Source of the DNA: Hippea alviniae EP5-r
GTDB lineage: Bacteria > Campylobacterota_A > Desulfurellia > Desulfurellales > Hippeaceae
Length of the DNA stretch: 64,000 bases
NCBI RefSeq assembly: GCF_000420385.1
Contig: NZ_ATUV01000001.1
Location: forward strand, 496,001-560,000
Direction: 5' to 3'
A program made the translations under genes and the position numbers. This document shows positions 7,721-17,990 of this stretch, piece by piece (position 1 is the first letter of the stretch; each line of letters opens with the position of its first letter). Under the pieces are notes generated by a model. The model had not been told where the DNA came from. It worked only from the letters and a program-made list of their open reading frames with translations, and searched no databases.

Positions 7721-9229
7721 ATGGAAAAAGCGGCGCTTATTAGTGTTTCAGACAAAAAGGGTGTTGTTGATTTTGCTAAATTCCTTCAGGATAAGGGCTA
7801 TAGGATATTATCGACAGGTTTAACAGGCAGACTGCTTAAAGATAACGGCGTTGATGTAATTTTCATAGAAGATTACACATCTTCAAAGGAGATTTTGGGT
7901 GGCAGGGTAAAGACACTTCATCCGCTTGTTCATGCTGGTATCCTTTTCAAAAGAGACGATAATGAGCATGTAGAGACTGTTAATAGTCTTGGTGCTTTTT
8001 CAATCGATATAGTTGTGGTTAATCTTTATCCGTTTGAAGAAACGGCTCTATCAACGGATGATTTAGATAAGCTTATAGAGAATATAGATATTGGTGGGCC
8101 TACACTTCTTAGAGCTGCAGCGAAGAATTATAGGCATGTGCTTGTTGTCTCAGATCCAGACGACTATAAGGCAGTTATGGAGAACTTTGACAAGATAGAT
8201 GAAGACTTCAGAAAGAGAATGGCTTTAAAGGTTTTCTCTTTGACATCGTACTACGACGGCGTAATTGTTGATAAGTTATCAGAAAATAGATTCTCGTTTT
8301 TCAATAATTCTATATCGTTGAAAATTTTAAACAGGTTAAGATACGGAGAAAATCCGCATCAGGAAGCATTTTTTGCTAAAAATCCGCTGTTTGAAGGTTT
8401 GGCAGACCTTATTCAGCTTAATGGCAAGGAGCTCTCATACAATAACATTCTGGACATAGATGTTGCATACAGGATGATGCTTGAAAGAGAAAATACAATG
8501 TGTACTATCATAAAACACAATACGCCGTGCGGTGTTGCTGAAAATGAAGATGTTTTAAAGGCTTATGGGAATGCTTTGGCTTGTGATCCTGTAAGTGCAT
8601 TTGGCGGGATAATAGGCATAAATACGACTGTTAACGAAGAGCTTGCAAAAAGGATAGCTGAAAGATTTTACGAAGTTGTTGTTGCTTTTGATTACGACGA
8701 GAAGGCTTTGGAGATACTGAAAACAAAAAAGAATTTAAGAGTTATAAAGGTTCCAAAGGTAAAAAGTGAATTCTGGGAGATAAGAACTGTCGTTGGTGGC
8801 TATCTGATTCAGCAAAACGATGCTTTGAGTGAGTTTAAATACGAAGTTGTTAGTAAAAAACAGCCGACAGAAGAGCAGCTCAAAGACCTTGAGTTTGCGT
8901 TCTTTGTTGCCAAATTCACCAAATCCAATGCCATCGTGTATGCTAAGGATGGTATGACAAAGGCGATTGGTGGTGGTCAAACATCAAGAATAGACTCGGC
9001 AAAATTCGCAGCTGCAAGGGCTAAAGAGTTGAATATAGATTTGAAAGGCTCTGTTATGGCATCTGATGGCTTTTTCCCATTTAGGGATAGTGTTGATTTT
9101 GCTGCAGGCTTGGGTGTTGAAGCGATAGTTGAGCCTGGTGGTTCTATAAGGGATAAAGAGTCGATAGAAGCAGCAGATGAGCACGATGTAGCGTTAATAT
9201 TCACACATACAAGGCACTTTAGACACTAA
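7721..9229 (+). CDS. purH: Bifunctional AICAR formyltransferase / IMP cyclohydrolase
   Basis: Last two steps of de novo IMP synthesis. N-terminal cyclohydrolase domain (roughly 1-190) with GRVKTLHP at 61-68, and C-terminal formyltransferase with LRYGENPHQ at 206-214 and the catalytic KHNTPCG at 265-271. The 502-residue length is normal. AAGGAGG sits 9 bases before the ATG. It heads a ten-gene plus-strand run; glmU begins 12 bases after its stop. Confidence 0.97.
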   Translation: MEKAALISVSDKKGVVDFAKFLQDKGYRILSTGLTGRLLKDNGVDVIFIEDYTSSKEILGGRVKTLHPLVHAGILFKRDDNEHVETVNSLGAFSIDIVVVNLYPFEETALSTDDLDKLIENIDIGGPTLLRAAAKNYRHVLVVSDPDDYKAVMENFDKIDEDFRKRMALKVFSLTSYYDGVIVDKLSENRFSFFNNSISLKILNRLRYGENPHQEAFFAKNPLFEGLADLIQLNGKELSYNNILDIDVAYRMMLERENTMCTIIKHNTPCGVAENEDVLKAYGNALACDPVSAFGGIIGINTTVNEELAKRIAERFYEVVVAFDYDEKALEILKTKKNLRVIKVPKVKSEFWEIRTVVGGYLIQQNDALSEFKYEVVSKKQPTEEQLKDLEFAFFVAKFTKSNAIVYAKDGMTKAIGGGQTSRIDSAKFAAARAKELNIDLKGSVMASDGFFPFRDSVDFAAGLGVEAIVEPGGSIRDKESIEAADEHDVALIFTHTRHFRH

Positions 9230-9241
9230 GAAGGGGGAATT

Positions 9242-10597
9242 ATGGAAGCTGTTATTTTAGCTGCTGGTAAGTCAACAAGAATGAGGTCAAAAACAAGTAA
9301 GATATTTCACAGTATATGTGGCAAACCTATGATTTTTTATGTCGTTAATGCACTTAAGAGTTATAAAATTCACATAGTTTCCAATCAATCAAGTAAAGAG
9401 ACACTTCAAGAGATGTTTCCTAATGCTAAGGTTCATGTGCAAAAGGAACAGAAAGGCACAGCCGACGCCTTAAAAAGTGCTATAGATTACATAGAAGATG
9501 ATGAGTTTGTCGTTGTAAATGGTGATATGCCGTTAATAGATAGAGATGATATAGAAGCTGCAAGGGCACTTATGAAGTTAAACAATTTAGATGCTGTTAT
9601 ACTTACTGCTGTTTTGGATAATCCCAAAGGATATGGCAGGATTGTTAGAAAGGATAACTGCATAGAGATTGTTGAAGAGAAGAATGCAGATGAAGAGACA
9701 AAAAAGATAAAAGAGATAAACAGCGGTATCTATCTGTTTAAAACCAAAAAAGCTAAAGAAGCCTTGCCAAAGATAGAAGAGAACCAGCTCACAGGCGAGT
9801 ATTATCTTACAGATATAATATCATTTCTTGATAGTGTTGATACAATGGTCGTCGATTTTGAAAATATACTTGGTGTAAATACGAGAAAGCAGCTTCAGGA
9901 AGCAAGAAAGATTATTCAAAGGCGTATTATAGATAGGTTTGAATATGTTACATTTGTTGACAGTGATAATACATATGTGAATTATGATGTTGAAATTGGT
10001 GAAGATACGATTATATATCCCAATGTTCATCTGCGTGGCAAAACAAAAATAGGTAAAGGTTGCATAATAGAGAATGGTTCTGTAATAGAGAATTCTGTAA
10101 TAAAAGATAATGTTCATATAAAACCCTACAGCGTTATAGAAGAAAGCATTATAGGAGATTGTTGTGAAATAGGTCCATTTGCACATCTAAGGCCGTTTAG
10201 TGAGCTTGATAAATATGTAAGAATAGGAAATTTTGTTGAAACAAAGAAAGCAAGGATAGGAAAAGGGACAAAGGCAAGCCATCTAACATATCTTGGCGAT
10301 GCAGAAATCGGAGAAGATGTAAATGTCGGATGTGGGACAATAACATGTAATTACGACGGATACAGAAAGAATCAAACGATTATAGGTGATAGAGTGTTTA
10401 TAGGCTCTGATGTTCAGCTTGTTGCACCTGTTAAGGTCGAGCATGACGCTTTAATAGCTGCTGGAACAACTGTAACGAAGGATGTGGAAGCCTTCTCTCT
10501 TGCCATCTCACGCACACCACAGGTTAACAAACCGGGATGGGTAAAGAAATACAGAAAAGCAATGGAGAAGAAACTCAAAGAAGATAAAAAATCTTAA
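9242..10597 (+). CDS. glmU: Bifunctional UDP-GlcNAc pyrophosphorylase / glucosamine-1-phosphate acetyltransferase
   Basis: Makes UDP-GlcNAc for peptidoglycan and lipid A. N-terminal nucleotidyltransferase with LAAGKSTRM at 6-14 and VNGDMPLID for metal binding. The C-terminal half has left-handed beta-helix hexapeptide repeats and the acetyltransferase core HLRPFSEL, NFVETKKARIGKG and GCGTITCNYDG. Length 451 is normal. Located two genes before glmS, the first enzyme of the same pathway, so amino-sugar flux genes are kept together here. Confidence 0.97.
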   Translation: MEAVILAAGKSTRMRSKTSKIFHSICGKPMIFYVVNALKSYKIHIVSNQSSKETLQEMFPNAKVHVQKEQKGTADALKSAIDYIEDDEFVVVNGDMPLIDRDDIEAARALMKLNNLDAVILTAVLDNPKGYGRIVRKDNCIEIVEEKNADEETKKIKEINSGIYLFKTKKAKEALPKIEENQLTGEYYLTDIISFLDSVDTMVVDFENILGVNTRKQLQEARKIIQRRIIDRFEYVTFVDSDNTYVNYDVEIGEDTIIYPNVHLRGKTKIGKGCIIENGSVIENSVIKDNVHIKPYSVIEESIIGDCCEIGPFAHLRPFSELDKYVRIGNFVETKKARIGKGTKASHLTYLGDAEIGEDVNVGCGTITCNYDGYRKNQTIIGDRVFIGSDVQLVAPVKVEHDALIAAGTTVTKDVEAFSLAISRTPQVNKPGWVKKYRKAMEKKLKEDKKS

Positions 10598-10600
10598 TTA

Positions 10601-12361
10601 ATGCTTTCGGAAGATGCCCTAAAACAGGGCAAATTGCTGTTTTATGCAACCATAGTTGGTGTTATAACGGGTATAGGTGCTGTATCGTTCCTTGTTACAA
10701 CGCATTTTTTCAGCATCAATCTTCTGCATAATATAGCAGGATATCCAATACATGAACCAAAGGGTGAACCTGTACTATTTAGGCAAATTCATAAGGAGTT
10801 TTCTCCTTTTCTGCTTGTTTTGATAACAACAGTTGGCGGGCTGTTGTCTGGTATTTTGGTTTACACATTTGCACCAGAAGCCGAAGGACACGGAACGGAT
10901 GCTGCAATAGAAGCATATCATAGAAAAAATGGCATAATAAAACCAATTGTTCCAATTGTTAAAATGATAGCATCTGCCATAACGCTTGGTAGTGGTGGCT
11001 CGGGTGGAAGAGAAGGTCCTATAGCTCAAATAGGTGCAGGTTTTGGCTCATTTTTTGCAACAAAGCTAAATTTATCGGCAAAAGAGAGAAGAATCCTGCT
11101 TGCAAGCGGTATGGGTGCTGGCGTTGGTGCCATATTTCATGCTCCTATGGCTGGCGCTATATTTGCAAGCGAAGTGCTTTACAAAGAGCCAGAGATGGAA
11201 GGTGAAGTATTTATATATACTGTTGTTGCTTCTATCGTTGCATACTCTATATTTAGTATGTTTTTTGGCTGGAAACCGCTTTTTTTCACTCCCGTTTTTG
11301 AGTTTACAAATCCTGTTGAGCTAATTTCTTATGCTGTTTTAGCTGTTGTCTCTGGTGTTTTTGCCATTTTTTATATAAAGGTGTTTTACAGGGTAAGGGA
11401 TATATTCAAAAAGATACCAATAGTTCCACATATAAAACCTGCTATTGGTGGTTTTATAGTTGGGCTTATTGGAATAGCAGTGCCGCAGGCTATATCAACG
11501 GGTTATGGTGTTATTCAGGGTGCTATTGATGGGACGGCAACCATTCAGCTTCTTATCCTTGTTGCGTTTTTGAAGGTGTTTGCAACTTCGTTTACAATAT
11601 CAAGTGGTGGAAGTGCGGGTGTGTTTGGGCCTTCTATGGTTATAGGTGGCTCTTTGGGCGGTGCTGTTGGTCTTGCTCTGCATTATGTATCCGCTATACT
11701 TGTTAGCCAGCCAGCAGCATTTGTTCTGGTTGGAATGGTTAGTTTTTTCTCTGCTGCAGCCAATACGCCGTTTTCAACTATTGTAATGGTTACTGAGATG
11801 ACGGGTAATTACCATTTGATTGTGCCTGCTATCTGGTCTGCAACTATCAGCTATATCATTGCTCAGAAATGGACGATATATGAGAAGCAAGAAAAAAATA
11901 GAAAATTGTCAGATGCCCACAGAATTGAGTTTGCAAGAGACATGCTTGAAGAGATAAAGGTTCAAGATATTTTGAAAAAGGATTTTCACTATGTTCTGCC
12001 AGATGCACCTATAGATAAGATATTCTCGCTGCTCTCCGAAATTCAGGATGAAGATTTACTTGTTATCGACAGAAGCGACAGGTTGAGAGGCATAATAACA
12101 ATGAGGGTTTTAAAGTCTATGCTGGCAGAGAGTGAGATACCAAACATATTGATAGCTGAAGATGTTGCAAATACGAGACTCATAACTACAACAGTAGATG
12201 AGAATCTTCATACTCTTATGCACAAGATAGGTTTTAAAGAGATAAATACAATACCTGTTGTTGATATTCGTTATAAAGATAGGGTTATAGGTGTTGTGAA
12301 AAGAACTGACATAATCAAGAAATACTCTGAAATTCAAGAAGAAATTTACAAGAATGTTTGA
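10601..12361 (+). CDS. ClC-family chloride channel/antiporter with CBS pair (copy 1)
   Basis: Voltage-gated ClC-type membrane protein followed by two cytoplasmic CBS domains (about residues 445-586). The anion-pathway motifs GGREGPIAQIG (with the gating glutamate) and SAGVFGPSM are visible. The usual GSGIP selectivity motif is replaced by GHGTDAA, as in a known bacterial subgroup. Whether it is a channel or a Cl-/H+ exchanger cannot be told from motifs alone. It starts 3 bases after the glmU stop with only a weak ribosome site, suggesting coupling. A second homologue lies on the other side of glmS. Confidence 0.92.
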   Translation: MLSEDALKQGKLLFYATIVGVITGIGAVSFLVTTHFFSINLLHNIAGYPIHEPKGEPVLFRQIHKEFSPFLLVLITTVGGLLSGILVYTFAPEAEGHGTDAAIEAYHRKNGIIKPIVPIVKMIASAITLGSGGSGGREGPIAQIGAGFGSFFATKLNLSAKERRILLASGMGAGVGAIFHAPMAGAIFASEVLYKEPEMEGEVFIYTVVASIVAYSIFSMFFGWKPLFFTPVFEFTNPVELISYAVLAVVSGVFAIFYIKVFYRVRDIFKKIPIVPHIKPAIGGFIVGLIGIAVPQAISTGYGVIQGAIDGTATIQLLILVAFLKVFATSFTISSGGSAGVFGPSMVIGGSLGGAVGLALHYVSAILVSQPAAFVLVGMVSFFSAAANTPFSTIVMVTEMTGNYHLIVPAIWSATISYIIAQKWTIYEKQEKNRKLSDAHRIEFARDMLEEIKVQDILKKDFHYVLPDAPIDKIFSLLSEIQDEDLLVIDRSDRLRGIITMRVLKSMLAESEIPNILIAEDVANTRLITTTVDENLHTLMHKIGFKEINTIPVVDIRYKDRVIGVVKRTDIIKKYSEIQEEIYKNV

Positions 12362-12395
12362 AAGATAAGAGAAAAAGTGCTATAAGGAGCAGGCG

Positions 12396-14207
12396 ATGTG
12401 TGGAATTGTTGGATATTCAGGAGACAAAAAAGCCCTTCCTATACTTCTTGAAGGCTTGAAATCCTTAGAGTATAGGGGGTATGATTCTGCTGGTATCTCT
12501 TTAAAGACGCAAAACGGTATTCAAACGATAAAAACAAAGGGTAAAATCATAGATTTAATAACACTAATCACAGAGAGCAAGATAGACACTTCAGCGACTG
12601 TTGGTATAGGTCATACGCGCTGGGCAACTCATGGTATGCCGAACACGAAGAATGCCCATCCACATACAACCGAAAATGTGGCATTAGTTCACAACGGTAT
12701 TATTGAGAATTACAGAGAGATTGAGGCATTTTTAAAAAGTAAAGGGTTTAAAAAGCAAACAGACACAGACACAGAGACGATAGCTATTCTTGTTGAGTTC
12801 TATTTAAAAGAAGGAATGGGTTTTAAAGATGCTTTTGTTGAAGCAGTAAAGAGATTAAAGGGCAGCTTTGCTATTGCATCTATAAGTGAAACAGATGATT
12901 ATATAATGATTGCAAAGCATGAGAGCCCACTTGTCATTGGCGTGTCAAATGGTGAAACATTTATAGCAAGCGATGTTACGGCTCTCATTGAATACACAAA
13001 CGAGTTTATATTCTTAAATGATGGCGACATAGCAATAATAAACAAAGGTGATTTTGAGATATTCGATGCAAACTTAAATAGAGTTAAAAGGAATACAGAG
13101 AAGATAGAGTGGTCAAAGGAAAAGGCTCAAAAGGGTGGCTATAAGCATTTCATGATAAAAGAGATTGCAGAAGAAGATGAAGCCGTAAGGAATACAATTC
13201 AATCAAGGATAGATGAAGATGGTAATGTGATTCTCGATGAGCTCAAAGCTGAAACAGATTTTCTAAAAAACATAGATAGAATAACGATTGTTGCTTGTGG
13301 AACGAGTTATTATGCAGGATTGTCTGCAAAGCCAATTCTTGAGAAATACACAGGCGTTAAGGTTGATGTTGAGATAGGCAGCGAATTCAGATATTATGAC
13401 TATATCTATTCAAAGAACAATCTGTTTATTGCCATATCTCAATCTGGAGAAACAGCAGATACAAAAGAACCCTTAAAAATGGCAAGAGATAAGGGAATAA
13501 AGACAGTCTCGATAGTCAATGTTAAAGAGAGTGCTATAGCCCGTATATCTGACCATTGTATTTATACGCTTGCAGGTCCAGAGATAAGCGTTGCTTCAAC
13601 AAAAGCTTTTGTCAGTCAGTTAGCGGTTTTGTATCTTCTTGCATTCTATATCGGTAGCCTGAAAGGTAAAGACACAAGGGATAAAGCAAAGTATCTGCTT
13701 AAAATCCCATCAAAAATCAAGGAAGCATTTGAATTAACAGAACCAAAAACAAAACAGATAGCAAAAGATTACCATATTTATAAAAACTTTCTCTACTTAG
13801 GCAGAGGCCTAAACTATCCTATAGCATTGGAAGGTGCTTTGAAGCTAAAAGAGATATCCTATATCCATGCAGAAGGATATCCAGCTGGTGAGATGAAACA
13901 TGGCCCTATCGCTTTAATTGATGAGAAGACACCAACGGTTATTGTTGCCCACTCTTTAGAGCCTTTATACTCAAAAAGTCTGTCGAACTGCGAAGAGATA
14001 AAATCGAGAATGGGTAAGATTATACTCATAAGCGACAAAGTCAGCCCTTTGGCTGATGAAACCGTAAAGATGCCCGAGATAGACTATGAGTTTTTGCCGT
14101 TTACATTTGTCGTTCCGTTGCAACTTTTGGCATATTACATAGCCCTATTCTTGGGTAATGATATAGACCAACCAAGAAACTTGGCAAAAAGCGTTACGGT
14201 AGAATGA
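12396..14207 (+). CDS. glmS: Glutamine-fructose-6-phosphate aminotransferase (isomerizing)
   Basis: First committed step to amino sugars. The N-terminal nucleophile MCGIVGYSG (Cys2), the glutaminase domain to about residue 240, two SIS sugar isomerase domains, and the C-terminal DQPRNLAKSVTVE are all present. Length 603 is typical. Its stop overlaps the next ATG (ATGA). No glmS ribozyme is apparent: only 34 bases separate it from the preceding gene. Confidence 0.97.
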   Translation: MCGIVGYSGDKKALPILLEGLKSLEYRGYDSAGISLKTQNGIQTIKTKGKIIDLITLITESKIDTSATVGIGHTRWATHGMPNTKNAHPHTTENVALVHNGIIENYREIEAFLKSKGFKKQTDTDTETIAILVEFYLKEGMGFKDAFVEAVKRLKGSFAIASISETDDYIMIAKHESPLVIGVSNGETFIASDVTALIEYTNEFIFLNDGDIAIINKGDFEIFDANLNRVKRNTEKIEWSKEKAQKGGYKHFMIKEIAEEDEAVRNTIQSRIDEDGNVILDELKAETDFLKNIDRITIVACGTSYYAGLSAKPILEKYTGVKVDVEIGSEFRYYDYIYSKNNLFIAISQSGETADTKEPLKMARDKGIKTVSIVNVKESAIARISDHCIYTLAGPEISVASTKAFVSQLAVLYLLAFYIGSLKGKDTRDKAKYLLKIPSKIKEAFELTEPKTKQIAKDYHIYKNFLYLGRGLNYPIALEGALKLKEISYIHAEGYPAGEMKHGPIALIDEKTPTVIVAHSLEPLYSKSLSNCEEIKSRMGKIILISDKVSPLADETVKMPEIDYEFLPFTFVVPLQLLAYYIALFLGNDIDQPRNLAKSVTVE

Positions 14208-15994
14208 AAGTATCTATATTTTCAGAGATTGGCTTTATTATAAAGAATCTAAAACATTCGCAAACAAGCAAGATGCTTATATATGCTTCTATTGTAGGTG
14301 TATTAGCTGGACTTGGGGCTATAGTGTTTTTTGTGCTGCTTGATTTAACAAGTGTGATGGTTATGAATCACCTTGCTGGATTTCCACTTACTCATCCGAC
14401 AAATGAAGAACCGCTTATTCCTCTTGTGCATAAGCCTTTTAATAGGGTGATATTTCTTATAGTTATAACTGTTGGTGGATTTCTAAGCGGTTTGCTTATG
14501 CAGTTGCTTGCAGAAGAGACAAAAGGTGGTGGCACCGGAGAAGTTGTAAAAGCTTACCACAACAACAAACCGATAAGAAAAAGGGTGCCATTTGTGAAAC
14601 TTTTGGTGTCTGTAATCTCTTTGGGTGTTGGTGGTGCAGGCGGAAGGGAAGGACCAGCGGCACAAATTGGTGCAGGTTTTGGTTATCAGATAGGAAGGTT
14701 ATTCCATTTAACAGACAAAGAGAAACGCATACTGATGCTTGCAGGACTTGCAGGTGGTGTTGGCGCAATCTTTAGAAGTCCGATGGGTGCTGCAATCTAT
14801 GCATCCGAGGTTCTATATAAAGATATCGATTTTGAGTATGAAGCTCTGCTTCCTGCTGCAATCTCGTCAATTATAGCATACTCTATATTCTCTGCTAAGT
14901 TTGGTTGGGTTCATATGTTCTCAACGCCGCCACTAATGTTTCACAACCCGATAGAGCTTATCTCGTACACTATCCTTGCCTTCATCTGTGCAATAAGTGC
15001 TATTCTTTTTATAAACATATTCAATACGACGGCAGATACATTTGAGAAACTAAAAACGCCCTTGTATATAAAGACGGCTCTTGGCGGGTTTATAGTTGGT
15101 TTGTTTGCTTTTTTATTGCCGAACAGTGCTGGTATGGGATACGGCATCATGCAGAATGCGTTTTTAAACAAGACAAGTTTTACAATTCTGCTTCTGCTTG
15201 GATTTGTTAGGATGATAACAACATCTGTAACATTGGGAAGTGGAAACTCCGTTGGCTTGTTTGCCCCAACGCTTGTTATAGGCACGGCTATAGGTGGTGG
15301 AATAGGCGGGCTTTTAAAAACCATAGCACCGTCTATGGTTGTAAATCCTGCATCATTTGCCATTGTTGGTATGGCTGGTTTTTTTGCCGCAACAAACAAA
15401 ACACCGCTTTCCATCATTATTGTAGTTGCAGAAATAACAGGTAATTATGAGCTTATAGTCCCGTCTATGTGGGTTGTTGCCATAAGTTTTCTTCTGACAA
15501 CAAGATACAGCATAGAGAGACATCAGGTTAAAAACAGGGCTCACTCACCCATTCATAAATACGAATATGTCCGTGATGTTTTAGAAGGTATAAAGGTTAA
15601 GGATCTAATGAAGAAAGATTTTATCAGCGTAAACAACTCGACCAATTTGGCTAAGATTTATGAGATTCTATCTGATGCAAAGCAGACGGATATACCTGTT
15701 CTTGATGAGAATGACAAGCTTCAAGGGATAGTAACCTTGCATGTGCTTAAATCTATTCTTGGTGAAAGTGAGATAGCGGACTTTCTTGTTGCTGAAGATG
15801 TGGCAAATAAGGATGTTGTTACAACAACTGAAATGGAAAACCTAAACACCCTGCTCCACAAGATAGGCTTTAAGGAGATAAATACAGTTCCGGTATTAGA
15901 CCAGAACGGCAAAGTTGTGGGCATAATTACGAGAAGGGATATAATAAAGGCATACAACGATGCAACAGAGCAATTACATAATCAATCCACTTAA
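14204..15994 (+). CDS. ClC-family chloride channel/antiporter with CBS pair (copy 2)
   Basis: Paralogue of the protein at 10601 with the same architecture: ClC membrane domain, then two CBS domains (about 465-596). GGREGPAAQIG keeps the gating glutamate; the filter position reads GGGTGEVV and the later motif NSVGLFAPT. The CBS region shares whole phrases with copy 1 (LHKIGFKEINT, ESEI..LVAEDVAN), so the pair probably arose by duplication and diverged. The start overlaps the glmS stop by 4 bases and the end overlaps the helicase start by 35 bases. Confidence 0.92.
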   Translation: MKVSIFSEIGFIIKNLKHSQTSKMLIYASIVGVLAGLGAIVFFVLLDLTSVMVMNHLAGFPLTHPTNEEPLIPLVHKPFNRVIFLIVITVGGFLSGLLMQLLAEETKGGGTGEVVKAYHNNKPIRKRVPFVKLLVSVISLGVGGAGGREGPAAQIGAGFGYQIGRLFHLTDKEKRILMLAGLAGGVGAIFRSPMGAAIYASEVLYKDIDFEYEALLPAAISSIIAYSIFSAKFGWVHMFSTPPLMFHNPIELISYTILAFICAISAILFINIFNTTADTFEKLKTPLYIKTALGGFIVGLFAFLLPNSAGMGYGIMQNAFLNKTSFTILLLLGFVRMITTSVTLGSGNSVGLFAPTLVIGTAIGGGIGGLLKTIAPSMVVNPASFAIVGMAGFFAATNKTPLSIIIVVAEITGNYELIVPSMWVVAISFLLTTRYSIERHQVKNRAHSPIHKYEYVRDVLEGIKVKDLMKKDFISVNNSTNLAKIYEILSDAKQTDIPVLDENDKLQGIVTLHVLKSILGESEIADFLVAEDVANKDVVTTTEMENLNTLLHKIGFKEINTVPVLDQNGKVVGIITRRDIIKAYNDATEQLHNQST

Positions 15995-17969
15995 CGAAGA
16001 ACAGAAGCAGGCCGTAATAACCTGTGATTGCAATCTTCTTATAATTGCCGGTGCAGGCAGCGGCAAGACAAAAACATTAACACACAAGATAGCATACATA
16101 CTAAACGAAGGTTTGGCAAAACCGCACCAGATACTTGCCTTGACATTCACGAATAAGGCAGCTGGCGAGATGAGAGAGCGTATAGAAAAACTCATAGGCA
16201 GCTCATCATCGAGCATGTGGATAGGCACATTTCATTCTATAGCTTTAAGGATTTTGAGAAACGAAGGCATAAAACCGACAATATACGACACAAAGGATTC
16301 GGAATCTCTGATAAAAGAGATATTGAAACGATTAAACATAGATTCAAAAAAATACACACCACGCTCTTTCTTAAGCAAGATATCGCTGTTTAAGTTGAAA
16401 CTGAAGAAGCCTGAAGATATAGAGATAACAAGACCTTTTGATAAGATATTGAAAAGTGTTTATAAGAGTTATGAAGAAGAGCTAAAAAAAGCAAATGCCG
16501 TTGATTTTGATAACATCATATTAAAAACCATTGACCTGCTTGAGAATAACAGCGAAATAAGAGAGAAATACTCCAATAGATTTAAATACATATTTATCGA
16601 TGAGTATCAAGATACGAATTACCCGCAATACCTGATGGTTAGGTTGTTGTATAACGGGTTAAACAGGGTTTGTGCTGTTGGTGATGAAGATCAGTCCATT
16701 TACAGCTTTAGAGGGGCAGAAGTAGAAAACATAATGAAGTTTGATAAGGATTACGATAACTGCAAAATAGTAAAGCTTCAGAAAAATTACAGGTCGGCTC
16801 AGGAGATTTTAAACATAGCAAATACGCTCATATCAAAAAACAGCTTCAGAAACGAAAAACAGCTATACTCAGATAAAACAGGCGGCAGGATTACTATTAA
16901 AGGCTTGCCAACGGATTCAGACGAAGCAGACTTCGTAGCAAGAAAAATACTTATTTTGAGAGAAAACGGCGAAAGTCTTTCTGATATTGCCGTTTTATAT
17001 AGAACAAACTCCCAATCAAGGGCAATTGAAGAAGCGTTGATAAGATACTCCATACCTTACAATATAATAGGCTCAAAGAGATTCTTAGAGAGAAAAGAGA
17101 TAAAGGATATACTCGCATACTTAAGGCTTCTGGTAAACAGAGACGATAATGTATCGTTTTTAAGGGCTATAAACTCTCACCCGCGCGGCATAGGTGCAAA
17201 GCTCATTGAAAAGATACAAAAAAGAGCAGAAGAAGATAATATTTCACTGTTTGAAGCAAGCAAGAGATTGATTGATGACAATCTTTTGGCGGCAAAGCAG
17301 AAAAAGGCTTTGGGCGATTTTTTAAGTATCTTTGATGCTGTTGATACAACAAAAAGGGTTGATTTGATAATCGATGAGATTTTGAGTGTAAGCGGCTATA
17401 AAAATCATCTTGAAGATAAAGCAAATTCTGATAGAATTGAAAATGTTATGGAGCTTAAAAACAGCGGCTCTTTGGATAGCTTGGATGAGTTTTTGGAAGG
17501 CTTGTCTCTGCTGGATTACTCAAGCGACCTTGAGAAGGAGACAGAGAGTGTAAAGCTTATGACGATACACGCTGCAAAGGGCCTTGAGTTCAACTCTGTT
17601 TTTGTCGTTGGGTTGGAAGAAGGATTGTTCCCAAACGAAGGATTAAAACAGAGTGAGCTTGATATAGAAGAAGAACGCAGGTTATTTTATGTTGCTATAA
17701 CCCGAGCCAAAACGAACCTGTTTATCACATACGCTCAGGCAAGAAAAAAATCTGCTCAATACTCATATACGAAACCTTCAAGGTTTTTAAAAGAGCTAAA
17801 CGAGAACAGAAAAAACCCAGAAGAGCTAAAAAGAGGCGATAAGGTAAAACACTCCATTTTTGGAGAAGGTGTAATATTGAGCAAGGATAGTGATTTTCTG
17901 CTTGTAAAATTTGGTGATAATCAGATAAAAAAGATTCTGCCGAGAGATAGGAATCTAATGTTGCTTTAA
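15960..17969 (+). CDS. UvrD/PcrA/Rep-type DNA helicase
   Basis: Superfamily 1A 3'-5' helicase for repair and replication restart. Motif I AGAGSGKT (30-37), motif Ia LTFTNKAAGEM, motif II FIDEYQDTNYPQ, motif III GDEDQSIYSFRGA, motif V TIHAAKGLEF and motif VI VAITRAK are all intact. 669 aa fits PcrA/UvrD/Rep; the C-terminus has a short basic Tudor-like segment (KRGDKVKHSIFGEG). The ATG at 15960 lies inside the ClC gene with an AAGG nine bases upstream. Confidence 0.93.
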   Translation: MQQSNYIINPLNEEQKQAVITCDCNLLIIAGAGSGKTKTLTHKIAYILNEGLAKPHQILALTFTNKAAGEMRERIEKLIGSSSSSMWIGTFHSIALRILRNEGIKPTIYDTKDSESLIKEILKRLNIDSKKYTPRSFLSKISLFKLKLKKPEDIEITRPFDKILKSVYKSYEEELKKANAVDFDNIILKTIDLLENNSEIREKYSNRFKYIFIDEYQDTNYPQYLMVRLLYNGLNRVCAVGDEDQSIYSFRGAEVENIMKFDKDYDNCKIVKLQKNYRSAQEILNIANTLISKNSFRNEKQLYSDKTGGRITIKGLPTDSDEADFVARKILILRENGESLSDIAVLYRTNSQSRAIEEALIRYSIPYNIIGSKRFLERKEIKDILAYLRLLVNRDDNVSFLRAINSHPRGIGAKLIEKIQKRAEEDNISLFEASKRLIDDNLLAAKQKKALGDFLSIFDAVDTTKRVDLIIDEILSVSGYKNHLEDKANSDRIENVMELKNSGSLDSLDEFLEGLSLLDYSSDLEKETESVKLMTIHAAKGLEFNSVFVVGLEEGLFPNEGLKQSELDIEEERRLFYVAITRAKTNLFITYAQARKKSAQYSYTKPSRFLKELNENRKNPEELKRGDKVKHSIFGEGVILSKDSDFLLVKFGDNQIKKILPRDRNLMLL

Positions 17970-17990
17970 AAATAGTTGGAGGTAAACTTT

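Noticed and set aside
12362-12395. Possible glmS ribozyme before glmS
   Set aside because: Only 34 bases are available and no ribozyme core is visible; the ribozyme is too large to fit.
14941-15417. 158-codon minus-strand frame opposite the second ClC gene
   Set aside because: Shadow of a membrane-protein frame; proline/isoleucine-rich, no ribosome site.
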